Part shown: positions 48,220-59,455 of the stretch, in pieces
Position numbering within the stretch: the first letter of the stretch is position 1
How the letters are laid out: each line of letters opens with the position of its first letter
Source of the DNA: Allium sativum
Lineage: Eukaryota; Streptophyta; Magnoliopsida; Asparagales; Amaryllidaceae
Direction of reading: 5' to 3'
Assembly: GCA_030737875.1 (NCBI GenBank)
Contig: CM060921.1
Location: 403,784,192-403,848,191, forward strand
DNA: 64,000 nucleotides
The notes under the pieces: model-generated
Told to the model about the DNA's origin: nothing
Seen by the model: the letters and a program-made list of their open reading frames with translations, nothing else
Databases searched by the model: none
Position numbers and translations under genes: made by a program

Positions 48220-48225
48220 AATAAA
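48220..48225 (+). terminator. Poly(A) signal, 5' LTR of LARD
   Basis: AATAAA followed by T-rich and TGT-rich sequence, about 130 bases before the LTR end. Conserved at 54533-54538. Confidence 0.5.
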
Positions 48226-48358
48226 GCAAAAGTTTTATTTTCCGCAGTTGTAATTTTTGTCTGTCTTGTAATTTATCTGCATCTTTTACCCTAAATGCTC
48301 CACAGAACTTAGTGCATTCCCTTTGTGGGTGACACTAACGGATATGGGGTGTTACACG

Positions 48359-48370
48359 TGGTATCGGAGC
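48359..48370 (+). other. Primer-binding site of the LARD
   Basis: TGGTATCGGAGC, one base from the initiator-Met tRNA complement, two bases after the LTR end. Confidence 0.85.
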
Positions 48371-50045
48371 TGAAGGTTACCAGATCAAACAAAGGATTTG
48401 AAAATTATTTTCAAAACGGTTTTAAAAGAAGCATTTTTAAGAGAAGAGATTTGTTTTAGAGCCATATTCCCCAAAGCCATACACACTATCTTCTCTTCCT
48501 CTGTTTGAATTCTTGTCTCCTTCTTTCTTGAGTCTCTGGGGCTCCTGGCTTTTTGGGAGGTAACCTCATCGATGGGCGAAGTCGTGCCTGGCTTTCATCC
48601 ATAGCCGTAGTTGTTTCACCTACGGCCAGTTTTCTTTCAAGTTTATAGAGTTTTCTGTACGATGGAAGCAGCTTTCGAGAGATTTGTCAACATGACTACA
48701 CATGGAAGAGGATGAGGAATTCATGGATGTAGATTTAGCTCACAAAGAAGGAAGGAATTATAAAACCTAAGACAAGAGGAGGTATCTTTACTAAGGTGTA
48801 ATTAAGGGCAAAGGACAAGATTTTCAGCAGGGCAAGTACCTACTTTCGCCACCAAGCGTACCTAGGAGAAGGGTAGTGAAGTTCTCTTAGAAGAGTCTAG
48901 TTTTGTTGTTCGTACTCTTTCCTTTGGTTTTAGCGCTTCGCATTTGTTCATATCCACTTCCATAGTTGAGTCTCTATGCCATAGTACTTGTATAGTAGAA
49001 AGATCCCACTAGAGTCTCAAATCCAATTGATGGTCCGACCAGTTTATTTTTGGTTAATAGGGATTTGAGAATAGCTATCGAGTTTGCTTATATCATCTCA
49101 CGTAGATCGTCTAAATTCGGAGGAGATATTCCTTGGGTGTTTGTCTGATATTGGTTTAGGCATTTGGGGCTTGTACTTGAGGAATGTCGAGTTCGACTAG
49201 GATGGTTTGCGTGAGAGATGAATAGTTGTGACAGGCACTCTAAAAAGCACGTAGTAACCTTTCGACCCTTATAGTTATGGCATGGCGGATAAGAGGGAGA
49301 CCTCTAATCATCTTAGTACATATGCTTGGTACCGTGATTGACATCTGTTTATTTTGGAAATGGAGTTCAGAAACTTCACAATCGTGAAGTTAAATTAGTT
49401 AAGATATAGTGGAGTAAAGCTCAAGAAGGCTAGATACTAGCATCATACCCTTTTCCTTAAGGGTGCATCCTTGATTTCTTTTTTTGTAGGAGCTTTACGC
49501 ATAATTGTTTCTCTCTTTCCAAAGTATATCCTCTAGGTCGTATCTTCAATCCTTAGGTAGAAACTCTTTTGGATGTAAAAATGTATTTGAAACATGTTAT
49601 GGTTGATGGTTGCGAGTGGTTGCTAATGGTTGCTCGTGAATGCATATACATACGTATTAGGTACTAGATCAGTTCAGACGCTTTCATATTGCATTTACAG
49701 ATATGTATTTGTTTGTAAGTTGAAAATGATATGTTATCATATGGATGTTGCATATGGATGAATGGCTATGCACACATGTAGTATTTACATAACTAGGGAC
49801 GCTTGCATACATGATTGGACGCATGGCACTGACATGATTCGCATTAGGAGGTCAACTGAATCAGTAGACCGCCTGATTTTGCATTAGATAAAGACATATA
49901 CACACACTATGCATATGAACATGAAAGCATTAGAAATCTTTTAAGGACAATGAATGCCTGTGATTGAATGGTTGAGTAGAAGGGTGATTGGATGGTAGGA
50001 CACATTCTTGCTAACTTGAAGATTTTGGGGACGAAATCCTTTTAA

Positions 50046-50056
50046 GTGGGGGAGAA
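50046..50056 (+). other. Polypurine tract of the LARD
   Basis: GTGGGGGAGAA directly before the 3' LTR start TGTAACACCCC. Confidence 0.85.
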
Positions 50057-53000
50057 TGTAACACCCCGTAATTCTGTAACACTAAGATTCACAAATCAAG
50101 GCAGAATTAAATTTTAAATTCAAAATCAAGGGAAATGGGCTTTGCCATTGTGTTCGTCTCGGAATTCTGCATGAAAATGAGTACGAGTTTGCGTAAATCG
50201 GAGTACGTATGAGGAAGATATGGCCTCCGGAAGTTTCAACGTAGTTCAAATTTCAAAACAGACTCAGAAGCGGGCTGGGTGGGAAATTTCCCGCCGAGGA
50301 CCCAGGTCGACCAGGGGGTCGACCTGGGTACGCAGGTCGACCAGGGTGTCGACCTGGGGGTCGACCTCCCCCCATAGGTCGACCTGGGGGTCGACCTCCC
50401 TGCTTTTTCCAGATCTACAGCCTGGTTCGTTTTTCTGTATCCGGACGCCATTCTGACCAGATTCGTTAACTTCTACACTATAAAAACACCCCTAGGCCTC
50501 ATATTTGCTCCTCACAACTTCTCTATGCCTATACTCTGCTCTAATTCTAATTAAAATAAGAAAATACGAAAAATCCAAGACAAGGTTATGCTGCTCAAGT
50601 TTGTCAAGAAGAGATTCAAATCAAGATTAAAGCTTCAAGATAAGAATCAAAGGCTAACTTTGACGGTTTCGAGCAACGTCGCACGAATCATAGCAACGCC
50701 ATCTTTCTATTCTAAAAACCGATCAATGTAAGTCGGTTACTTTTTAGATTTGAACATTTTCTCTATTTGTGACATGAAATTAAAGGAATAAAAGAATATG
50801 CCAAATCTTTCTATTCGAATCAGTGCTTATATCTTTGGACTTAATTAAGAACTGTTATGATTCGATGACCAATGAGACTGTGACTATGAAACTATGGACC
50901 TTAAAACCTTATGCCTCTTTGACTATGAACACTACCTATGACTATGAACACTGCCTATGACTGTGACTCATGACTATGAGAATTATTTCCTTGACTACGA
51001 ACACAAGCCTATGCCTTTGATTAGGAAACATAAACTATTGCTTATGACATAACAAGGACAACTGTGATTAAACACCTATGATTCATGACTAGGAAAGTGT
51101 TGCTTAAGTTTTGTGACTATGAAATTGGGTCAAAACCTGGTTATCTATTATGTCTATTCTTGGTTTTCTTTGGTTTTAGATCTTGGGAATTTACCTATTA
51201 AGTTAGGTCTACCCATGTTCTTGAACCTACGTCGTCATTCAACCCTTTTTATGTCATAAGATTTTCAGACCTATAGGCTTTCGATGTTTTAGATCAATTT
51301 CAGTGTAATTCGTTTGGTCTGTAATTAGTTAATTATCATTTTATGCCAGTTATTATGTCTATCTTTTTCATAGCATCTTTGGTTCATTCCCTATTTTCTA
51401 CAAATCTAGATTTATCTATAATCTAGATTGAATCACGATTATACGAACGGTGGGAATACGATTTGGGCAAAATATGAAATTTACTAAAAACGTAGTTTTT
51501 AACTTGGAAATTGGCATAAATTGGGAACATGTATTATGGCGTGTTCATAGAAATGCAAATTGGATAAATTTGACATGAATTACAGGATGTGTAATTTGAA
51601 TCTAGTATTGACTTGTAAATCTGGCATTTACATGAATTATGAACTAGAATAATAGGTCTAGGTTGACATGAACTGTAATTAGAATGTTAATTCAGAATTG
51701 GATTAACTAATTTGACATGATAAGTATATTGGCATAAATTTGAAATTGGCCATAATTGGGATTACTTGTCAGGTTTAGCAAAATCATGGTTAGTGACACT
51801 TAATTTGGTATAGTTTACAAACCAAAAAGCATAAATATGATATAGAGGGGGAAATGGGCCATAAGAATAAATGTTCACAATTTACATTAAAAGAGTAATT
51901 AGGAAATAAGTAAATTAGTAATAATTTACTTATAGAATTTGTCCTAAATGAGAAAATGAAAATTTAGACAAATTAAAGGTTTATTAACGACATCTCTTTT
52001 AATAACACACCAGAAAGTTCTAGGGTGACAGAGAGGATAGTGTCTAGGCTTGGGTTTGGAAAATAGAAGTTTCCTGCTCTCCCTGGCTATCCCTAACTGA
52101 TCCGATGTACGGGATGGTTACTTTCAAAACCTGATTTGGAAATTAAGCAAAACCCTTTGAACTTAGAAAACACGAATATGCCTAACCCGAGGTTAGACTG
52201 AATTGCGATGTAAATCTGCCCGGAACCAACCGTCACATCCAGTAATTGCAACAATATCTATCTAATGTGAGTGGTAGCGGCTTTAATTTATTTAGTTAAA
52301 GCTAGAACAAGAATGGTAGGGTTAAGTTAACTAAGACACTTAACCAATTCAACATGATAACAAAACCGATGGGTGGGGTTAGGTTCATACAGACACTTAA
52401 CACAGTTAAGCTAGAATGGGAGGGTAAAGTCCATAGGAACACTTAACCAACTTAACACAGTTAAGCTAGAATGGGAGGGCTAAGTCCATAGGGACACTTA
52501 ACCAACTTAACATGGTAACAAGACAAGATTTGTAGGGGTTAAGTAACTAAGAAAACACTTAGCCAAATTAACATGTTAACTAGACTAGAAGGTGGGGTTA
52601 AGTAAAGTTAATACACTTAGCCAAATTAACATGTTAACTAGACTAGAGGTTGGGGTTAAGTAAAATTTAATACACTTAGCCAATTTGATATGTTAGCTGG
52701 AGTAGACCGTAGGGTTAAGTAAACTTGAGCACTTAACCATCAGATTGTGATAAAGGAATAGGGTTAAGTTTAAAACATGAAGGGATAATACTTAACCAGT
52801 AATAACATGTTAGTTAAAACAGACGGGCAAGGTTAAGTTAAAAAGGAAACACTTAACCAATACAGGATGAATGGGTAGGGTTAAGTAATAAGAAATACTT
52901 AACCAATATAACTTAGTTTGTGGTAGGGTTAAGTCAACATGAATTACTGATAACACTTAACCAGTTTAACAGGATAAATGAAGAGGGTTAAGTTAGCTTG

Positions 53001-54669
53001 AATTGACTAATGACACTTAACCAATCCAAATTGACGGGAAAGAGAACTAAGTAGTAAACCTTAGTTAAAAGGAGCTAAGTAGTAAACCTTAGTTAAGAAA
53101 ACAACGATTCTGGAATCTAAGTGGTAAACCTTAGTTAGCAAAACTAAGTAGTAATTCTTAGTATGACACGGGCAGGAGCGAATGTCCGTCTGAGCAAAAA
53201 AGAAGGCTCCAACGAATTGGGTTACGAAGCCCGAGGCTTCGAGGGGACGTGAGGGTACTCTTGGTATCCCTCTGTGAGGCTGCAGATGATCCTCCTGGGC
53301 TCACAGAGGTTAAGGTCTGCGTTAGAAGAACCAGGGGTATGCCTTGGTTGCAAAATATGGCAACCTAAAGACTAGGATGGACCAGCGTGATTCGGCGAGA
53401 AAACGGTAGCCCTGTGATAGCAACTCGTCGTCTACCATCCATCTTGAGTCAGTCAAAATACGTGAAGCGGAAAGGCAGAGAACTCCAAAAGACCATGTAC
53501 TTGCTATCTAGTTATGGGTGAGGATGGCCATAGGTTAGTGGGGGCATAGGGGGCCTGCGTATAGTTCTCATTTTTCAAGGTGTGCCTTTCATTAGTTGAG
53601 GGAGGGGTCGAGTGGGACCATAGCCACTGGAATAAAAACAGACCTTAGCATCTGCATCAGCAGATATCTGAAAGCTCCCGACCGAGTTCTGTGTTTCTTG
53701 ATTTACCCTACCACAGGACTCGGGCCGCACATTACAGGACACGTGCATCTAGACAAGCGATAACGATTTGCGATACATGCGTGGGGAAGTATAGGAACAT
53801 ATACCACTCTAGGTAGTGTGTCCTAGACTTGGGGGCATCGTTCGAAAGGTAGCATAATCCCTAGTTGGACTAGGTGACATAAACCCTGAATCCGAGAAGC
53901 ATTCAGCAGATAGCGTAAACTCTAGTTGAATCTAGAAAGCACTTGGTAGAAAACCCTAGATTTGATCTAGGTAATAAATAATAAATGTATGCCTGAAGGC
54001 AATGGAAAATACAGGGATTGGGATCACGATATCGTTACTAGTTGGGACACTAGTTAGGTGGTGCAGAGATAATAGAAAACAATATAACAAGGAAATAGCG
54101 AAGCGGCGAAAGTATTAGAGCATATCCAATTTATCTTATCTTAGCATATCTTGTGTTAATCTTGTCTAATCTTGCTGACCCTATCATCATGGTGTTATCT
54201 TGTATTCAGTTAATTCATGTCGTTTTGTTTTTCCATGTTCACATGCTAGAAGTTACTGAACTTACTCAGGCTTTATGTCTGACTCTATTTTTCTTTCGTC
54301 TTCTTTTCTTCCGTTCCCCCCCAGGTTGTAAAGAAGGGAATAGTATAGCTCAGGTTAAGTTGGATTGTCACTCTTTCCCAGCTTGTCAAATTTTTGCTTG
54401 GATTCTCTTTTCAGATGCTATGGCTGGCTCTTGCTACATTGGGGAATATAAATGTTGTTTTATGCTTCTTTATTTTGTAAGACAGATGATACTCTGATAT
54501 TATAAAGAAATCGTTGTACAAACTATTTTATCAATAAAGCAAAAGTTTTATTTTCCGCTGTTGTAATTTTTGTCTGTCTTGTAATTTATCTGCATCTTTT
54601 ACCCTAAATTCTCCATAGAACTTAGTGCATTACCTTTGTGAGTGACACTAACAGATGTGGGGTGTTACA
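50057..54669 (+). repeat. 3' LTR of the LARD (4613 bp)
   Basis: It matches the 5' LTR along its full length with scattered substitutions. It has seven GTCGAC sites (50306-50395) against six in the 5' LTR, a TATA box at 50479-50485 and AATAAA at 54533-54538. A short stretch near 54318-54325 (cccccc) and a deletion near 54385 also differ from the 5' LTR. Short open frames in it (for example 54153-54497) have no known motif. Confidence 0.92.
50306..50395. promoter_or_regulatory. GTCGAC palindrome cluster, 3' LTR of LARD
   Basis: Seven sites, at 50306, 50318, 50336, 50348, 50360, 50378 and 50390, with spacings 12, 18, 12, 12, 18 and 12. One unit has been gained or lost relative to the 5' LTR. 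Confidence 0.6.
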
Positions 54670-54674
54670 AGGGT

Positions 54675-55752
54675 GGTCCGTCCACCCTTGTGGATCGTTT
54701 TTGCCTAAAATAGCCTTTCACAGCGTTTTTCAAAACGCTATTTAAAGCCAGCGACCAAATCCAACACGTGCTTTGCATACGACATACGACTTGACTTCAG
54801 TTCGTGCTTTGCATACGATATGCGACTTGACTTCAGCCCGTGCTTTGCACACGACATGCGACATGACTTCATTTCTTGGAGAAGAAGAAAATCGACATGA
54901 CTCACAAAAAACGACATGACTCCAGATCTTACCAAGGTAACTCCAAACTTGACCAAATCTTCGCCAAACGACAACAACTATTCAAACAACTCATCTAAGT
55001 CACCCCAATAAATTAATTCAACAAGTAACCATCATCCAAACATGGGAATTTCACTAAAATCATGATAGATCAATAAGTAGATAAAATAACAGATCTAAAC
55101 TTGCATAAACAAACATAAGAAATTATGGTTTTAAGTTGCTAGATTAGATCCTATGGCAATTCATGTGAAAACACACTTACCATGTTGTAAATCTAAGTGA
55201 AAACGACCTCAAATTGAAGAAATTATGATCAAACAGCTCATATACTTGATTGAATCCACATGAGAGATACATATCATTCACCAATTCTTCAAAACAACTC
55301 AAAAGCAATGAATTATGATTCTGAACAACGAATAATTTTCTCTAAACTCTTCGATTCGATGAACTCTCTCTTGGAATGGCGTAGATCTAGCTTCAAACGA
55401 TGTAGATCTTCAGTTCTCTAAGCTTTAATGGTGGAAAAGTGTTGAAGATGGGAAAATGGAGGACCTCTAGCTCTTCCAAATGAGAGAATGGAGAAAGTAA
55501 GCTATTCTCCATGCCTTTACCCCCTATTTATAGCCTCCCACCAGTCCACTATTGGGTCTCTCCAAATCAGTCCATTATAGCTTAAAAACTTGGACAATCA
55601 ACTGTAAAACCTTAAAACATCGACTCCTCCCAAACCGCTGAACCAAATCTTTAACGTGACCAATCTACAGAAAGGGAAATATCATTTCCTTTTCAATGGC
55701 ACAAGTTTCAACACCTGATTCAACACCAGTCAAAAGTTATGTCCTACACAAG
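54675..55752 (-). repeat. Second family L LTR, part 2
   Basis: It continues the LTR broken at 43752. It carries the TATA box (about 55526-55533, tatttata on the plus strand) and the section 'cctcccaaaccgctgaacca', also present at 19772-19791. The last 160 or so bases expected from the first copy are absent because another LTR begins at 55753. Confidence 0.75.
54767..54874. repeat. 36-bp tandem repeat, three copies
   Basis: cgtgctttgcatacgacat-type units start at 54767, 54803 and 54839. They lie within the family L LTR and are not seen at this length in the copy at 17356-20059. Confidence 0.7.
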
Positions 55753-55985
55753 TGTAACACCCCGTATTTCTGTTAATATTAATGTTCACAAATTAAAGAA
55801 TAATTAATCTCAGATTTGAGAATTAAGGGAAACGGGTTGCGCCATTGTGTTTGTCTTGGAATTTTGGTTGAGATAGAGTCCGAGATTGCATGAATTGGAC
55901 TTCGTATGAAGAAGTTACGACCATTAGAAGTTTCAGAAAATTTAGAACAGATTTCAAAAAATTCAAATTTCTGAGTTAGACAGGC
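55753..55985 (+). repeat. Truncated start of a LARD-related LTR
   Basis: Begins TGTAACACCCCGTATTTC and parallels the first 230 or so bases of the LARD LTR (tcaaatctc, ggaattttg, gtatgaagaag sections) before similarity ends at the point where the LARD has its GTCGAC cluster. It abuts the second family L LTR, so it probably inserted there; no right-hand duplication is visible. Confidence 0.6.
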
Positions 55986-56650
55986 TAGGCCGGCTTGGTG
56001 AAATACTTCTGGAAGATAGGCATACTTCATCATATACCACATAAGCATTTGGAGCTTGTGTGACGAGGTGGAAGATTTACCATACGAGCGAGAGGCTTGT
56101 ATGGCGATGACTATATTTTACAGGTTGAACTGATGACTGATATGACCATATAAAATTGTAACGATAAAATTGCCAGATTAATAAAAACCCCACACGGGTC
56201 TGGAGTTGACACTAATCACGTCTCTCTAGTTATTAGACACGGCACATGGACTATTTATTTCCCACACGGGACGAGGTGACGAGGATTTATCCTCTGGAGC
56301 AATTAAAATACACACTCCCTCAGGCTTTGACACGGTGACGGGAATTTATTCTCTGGACTTATTATCTACACACGCTCCCCTGTAAACACCAGAATATATC
56401 ACTATAAATATGTGTATGCTTTATAGGATTTATTGGGTACCTAATACGGCCCAATAAATTTCCAAACCCCTCCCCGTACAAAGGAGGTTATGGCGAAATT
56501 TTTCAAAAATTCCGGGTGTTAGCCAAATTTTTGAAGAATTTGAAAATTCTCAAAAACTAAAAAGTTGGAGAATGGAAGCCAGATTGAACGTAGAGTTGAA
56601 TAATCAAACCACTTTCGATTTTGTTCCATTTCGGGGATGAAAAGTTTTAA
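55986..56650. other. Unassigned element-derived sequence
   Basis: There is no gene. Two similar segments with 'gaggtgacgaggatttatcctctgga' and 'ggtgacgggaatttattctctgga' character lie at about 56270-56300 and 56330-56360. The last 50 bases (tttcggggatgaaaag) are the chromovirus type of 3' internal end. Confidence 0.45.
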
Positions 56651-56661
56651 GTGGGGGAGAT
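56651..56661 (+). other. Polypurine tract before LTR C
   Basis: GTGGGGGAGAT directly precedes the TGTAACGACCC start of the next LTR, as in the LARD 3' end. Confidence 0.7.
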
Positions 56662-57671
56662 TGTAACGACCCGAAAAATCTGAACCAATTAATTTTTTTT
56701 AAATTGGCTAAAATAGTGGATTTTAAATATTTAAAATAAATATTTTAAATAATAATGATGAAAAGTAAGTTTGAATCGAAGTTGAAAATAAATATAATTA
56801 CTTTGAATTATAAACAAGGCCTGAAATGGCGTGGTAGTTTCAAAATTAGAATTCAAACTTTGACTGACTGTACCGGGTGCAAAACAAAACGGATTTGAGT
56901 GAAACCAAAAATATTTAAATCTGTTAGTGAATACCTTTCTAACGAATCTGAAAAATCAAAGTTTCATAGCGGGAAGCAAAAGTTATGGCCAAATGAATTT
57001 TCTGAAAGGTCGCTATGGAGTTCATATAGCCCGTGAAAATGTCCATTTTGCAAACGACCTCGGAATTCGACAAAACCACTTTTGTTGGATCCGGGATGAC
57101 AAATTATTGCTAGGTTTCAAATTTCATAATTTTTGAACCTAGTATGTGAGCGTGGCAAAGGAAAATGTGTTTTGGTCAATTACAGTTAAATTGGATCGAC
57201 CAGAAATGGGCCATTTTTCAAACGGTCTCAGAATTCGACGAAACTAGTTTTGTTAGGACCGTATCGTCAAAACATAGCTAGATTTATTTTTCTGGAATTT
57301 TTTGAATCAGTTTGTGGCCCTGGCAAATTGAAATGTACGTTCAAATTAAATATCAAATGTTTTATATTTTAATTTGAAGGAAAACTGACAGAAACAGTTG
57401 AATGAGCCTTTGAAACATATCCCATTGTGTCCGGGATGGGGGTATTTAACTAGGGGCGACAGTCGTTGGGTTTGAATTGGCGTCCGTGCGGAGAAACACT
57501 ATTTTGAAATTTAATAAATTCATGGGCCAATAGAATTTCTCCTTCATAATTTTTAAAAATAAAAAAATCATGGAAAAACCCCCGTCCCCTCGATTTTAAC
57601 GGAGGAAGCTGCTCAGACTTTCCCGACCAGATCACCACCGCCTCAGGCCACGCCCGACCCTGCCACCACCC

Positions 57672-57956
57672 ATGATCGAGAGCCCTCTCCTTCCTCTTCC
57701 AATCCATAGCAACCCCACCCCCTATCGTTCGACGAGCATCGAGTTAGAAGCCTCCAAAGTCGGAGACTTTCCTTCGCCGCCGCCGATTGGAGCCACCGGA
57801 GTCCACCGCTCTACCGTGCGTGGGTGCGCAAGTCGCCCCTCCTCGTCGCAGTATGGTCCGATCGTGCTGCAACTGCACGGATTTGGCGCAAAATCGATAC
57901 CTAGTTTTGATCAGGTATGGAAATCATACGGCTTAGTTTATCTCAACCTGTTTTAA
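57672..57956 (+). other. Small open frame in the GC-rich block of LTR C
   Basis: It runs 94 codons from ATG and is Ser/Pro-rich with no known domain. It spans a GC-rich island in AT-rich DNA and overlaps a good 5' splice site (CAG|GTATGG, near 57914). The matching GC-rich block in LTR B (30300-30640, minus strand) does not keep the same peptide, so coding is doubtful. It may be a GC-rich leader with an intron start. Confidence 0.25.
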
Positions 57957-58721
57957 CACTTTAAAGTGTCGCGAAATTTGGCCAACTTCTAAAAATCGTA
58001 TCTTTTTGCTACATGGTCGAAATTCAGTGAAATAAGAGACGCCGAGACCGTGAGGACGTCTTCTACATTCCAGAAGAGACCGCATATTTTTCTGAGCCTT
58101 CTGCTATTTTTGGTGGAGTGGAACCCAATGTGAGATTTCTAATTTATAAACGATATGGAAAACGACGATGTATAAATTATATAATTGATGTATGAGTTAT
58201 ATAAACGTTGTACACCTCTTGTATAAGCATTGTATAAGTTGTACATTCAATGTTTAAGTTGTATATGCATTGTAGAAATTATATATGTGTTGAAACAGAA
58301 GTGAAATGCTATATATATATATATATATATATACACACGCCCCTCGTCCACAAACCATGGACGATATTTATTGGTTGTGATTGGTGTGGAAATTGATCGA
58401 TAGCGAATAGTTGATTGAAATTGTTTGTGGTTGAAATTGATTGATCGTGGTTGAAAAATACCCGTTTGTGGTTGGGAAATATTTGGTTGAAACCACATAG
58501 GATTAGTTTGTGGAAATGAAAAAATAACATGCCGCCTGCGTGCGAACTAGATGCATGATTCCCCATTGTCAAAAGCTGCGAGGCTTTAAGGTAGAGCGAG
58601 GAGCCGTACTAGGGATGGTCCCGGTTTTAACTACCCTGCCGTTATGCTGCCGAAATTTTGAATAATATTCATGTGTTAGAATTATTTTCATTTGTTGAAA
58701 CTATATTTATTCGTTGAATAG

Positions 58722-59144
58722 AAAACCTTCATGTGTTGAATTGAAACTCATTTGTTGAATAGAAATTCATGTGTTGAATGGTATTCGTGTTTTAAATATA
58801 AAAATCACCTTTTTATCTATATATATAAACTATAGAAAACCTTCATGTGTTGAATTGAAATTCATTTGTTGAATTGAAATTCATGTGTTGAATGGTATTC
58901 GTGTTTTAAATATAAAAATCACCTTTATATATATATAAAAACTATAGAAAACCTTCATGTGTTGAATCGAAATTCATTCGTTGAATAGAAATTCATGTGT
59001 TGAATGGTATTCGTGTTTTAAATATAAAAATCACATTTTACTCTATATATACAAACTATAGAAAACCTTCATGTGTTGAATCGAAATTCATTTGTTGAAT
59101 TGAAATTCATGTGTTGAATGGTATTCGTATTTTGAAAGAAATTG
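58722..59144. repeat. 113-bp tandem repeat in LTR C
   Basis: Units start at 58722, 58836, 58948 and 59062 with aaaaccttcatgtgttgaat. Three are complete and the fourth is partial. Each contains internal repeats of ttcatgtgttgaat. Confidence 0.8.
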
Positions 59145-59424
59145 TTTTATAATAAAAATCCTATTTTTATCATCTATATGAACTATATAAAATAATCTCA
59201 TTTTGAAATAAATTGTTTTATAATAAAAATCATATATTTATTACCTATATGAACTATATAAAATAATCGTGTTTTGAAATGAATTGTTTTACAATAAAAA
59301 TCACATTTTTACTATATATATGAATTGTTAAAAATAGTGAAGTGTTGAAATACAAGACAACTAGATAAAAATATCATTTTGATCAAATGTATGAAAATCA
59401 TATAGTTTTGAAATCGAAGAATCG

Positions 59425-59455
<31 letters not shown>

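Larger units (their letters stand above)
43753..48356 (+). repeat. 5' LTR of the LARD (4604 bp)
   Basis: Starts GGTAACACCCC (first base changed from the usual T) and ends GGGGTGTTACA. In order: a cluster of six GTCGAC palindromes (43999-44077), a TATA box (44161-44167), repeats of tgactatgaa (about 44560-44800), the GGAACCAACCGGCA block (45903-45916), an array of hairpin-forming TTAAGT...ACTTAACC repeats (45980-46850) and AATAAA (48220-48225). Confidence 0.92.
48357..50056 (+). other. Internal region of the LARD, non-coding
   Basis: The 1.7 kb between the LTRs has no open frame of 60 codons or more and no Gag, protease, RT or integrase motif that I could recognise. It opens with the primer site and ends with the polypurine tract. 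Confidence 0.85.
43753..54669 (+). mobile_element. Complete non-coding LTR element (LARD, 10.9 kb)
   Basis: It has two near-identical LTRs (43753-48356, 50057-54669), a primer-binding site and polypurine tract in the right places, and perfect AGGGT duplications (43748-43752, 54670-54674). The 1.7 kb internal region contains no open frame of note, so the element depends on another element's proteins. The 3' internal end (tttggggacgaaatcc before the purine tract) is like that of chromoviruses. Few differences between LTRs suggest a fairly young insertion. It split an older family L LTR. Confidence 0.92.

Noticed and set aside
42259..55752. Second family L LTR as the 5' LTR of the chromovirus at 17356-38795
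   Set aside because: There is no primer-binding site next to 42259, and 3 kb of unrelated DNA separate it from the coding fragments. A solo or truncated LTR is simpler.
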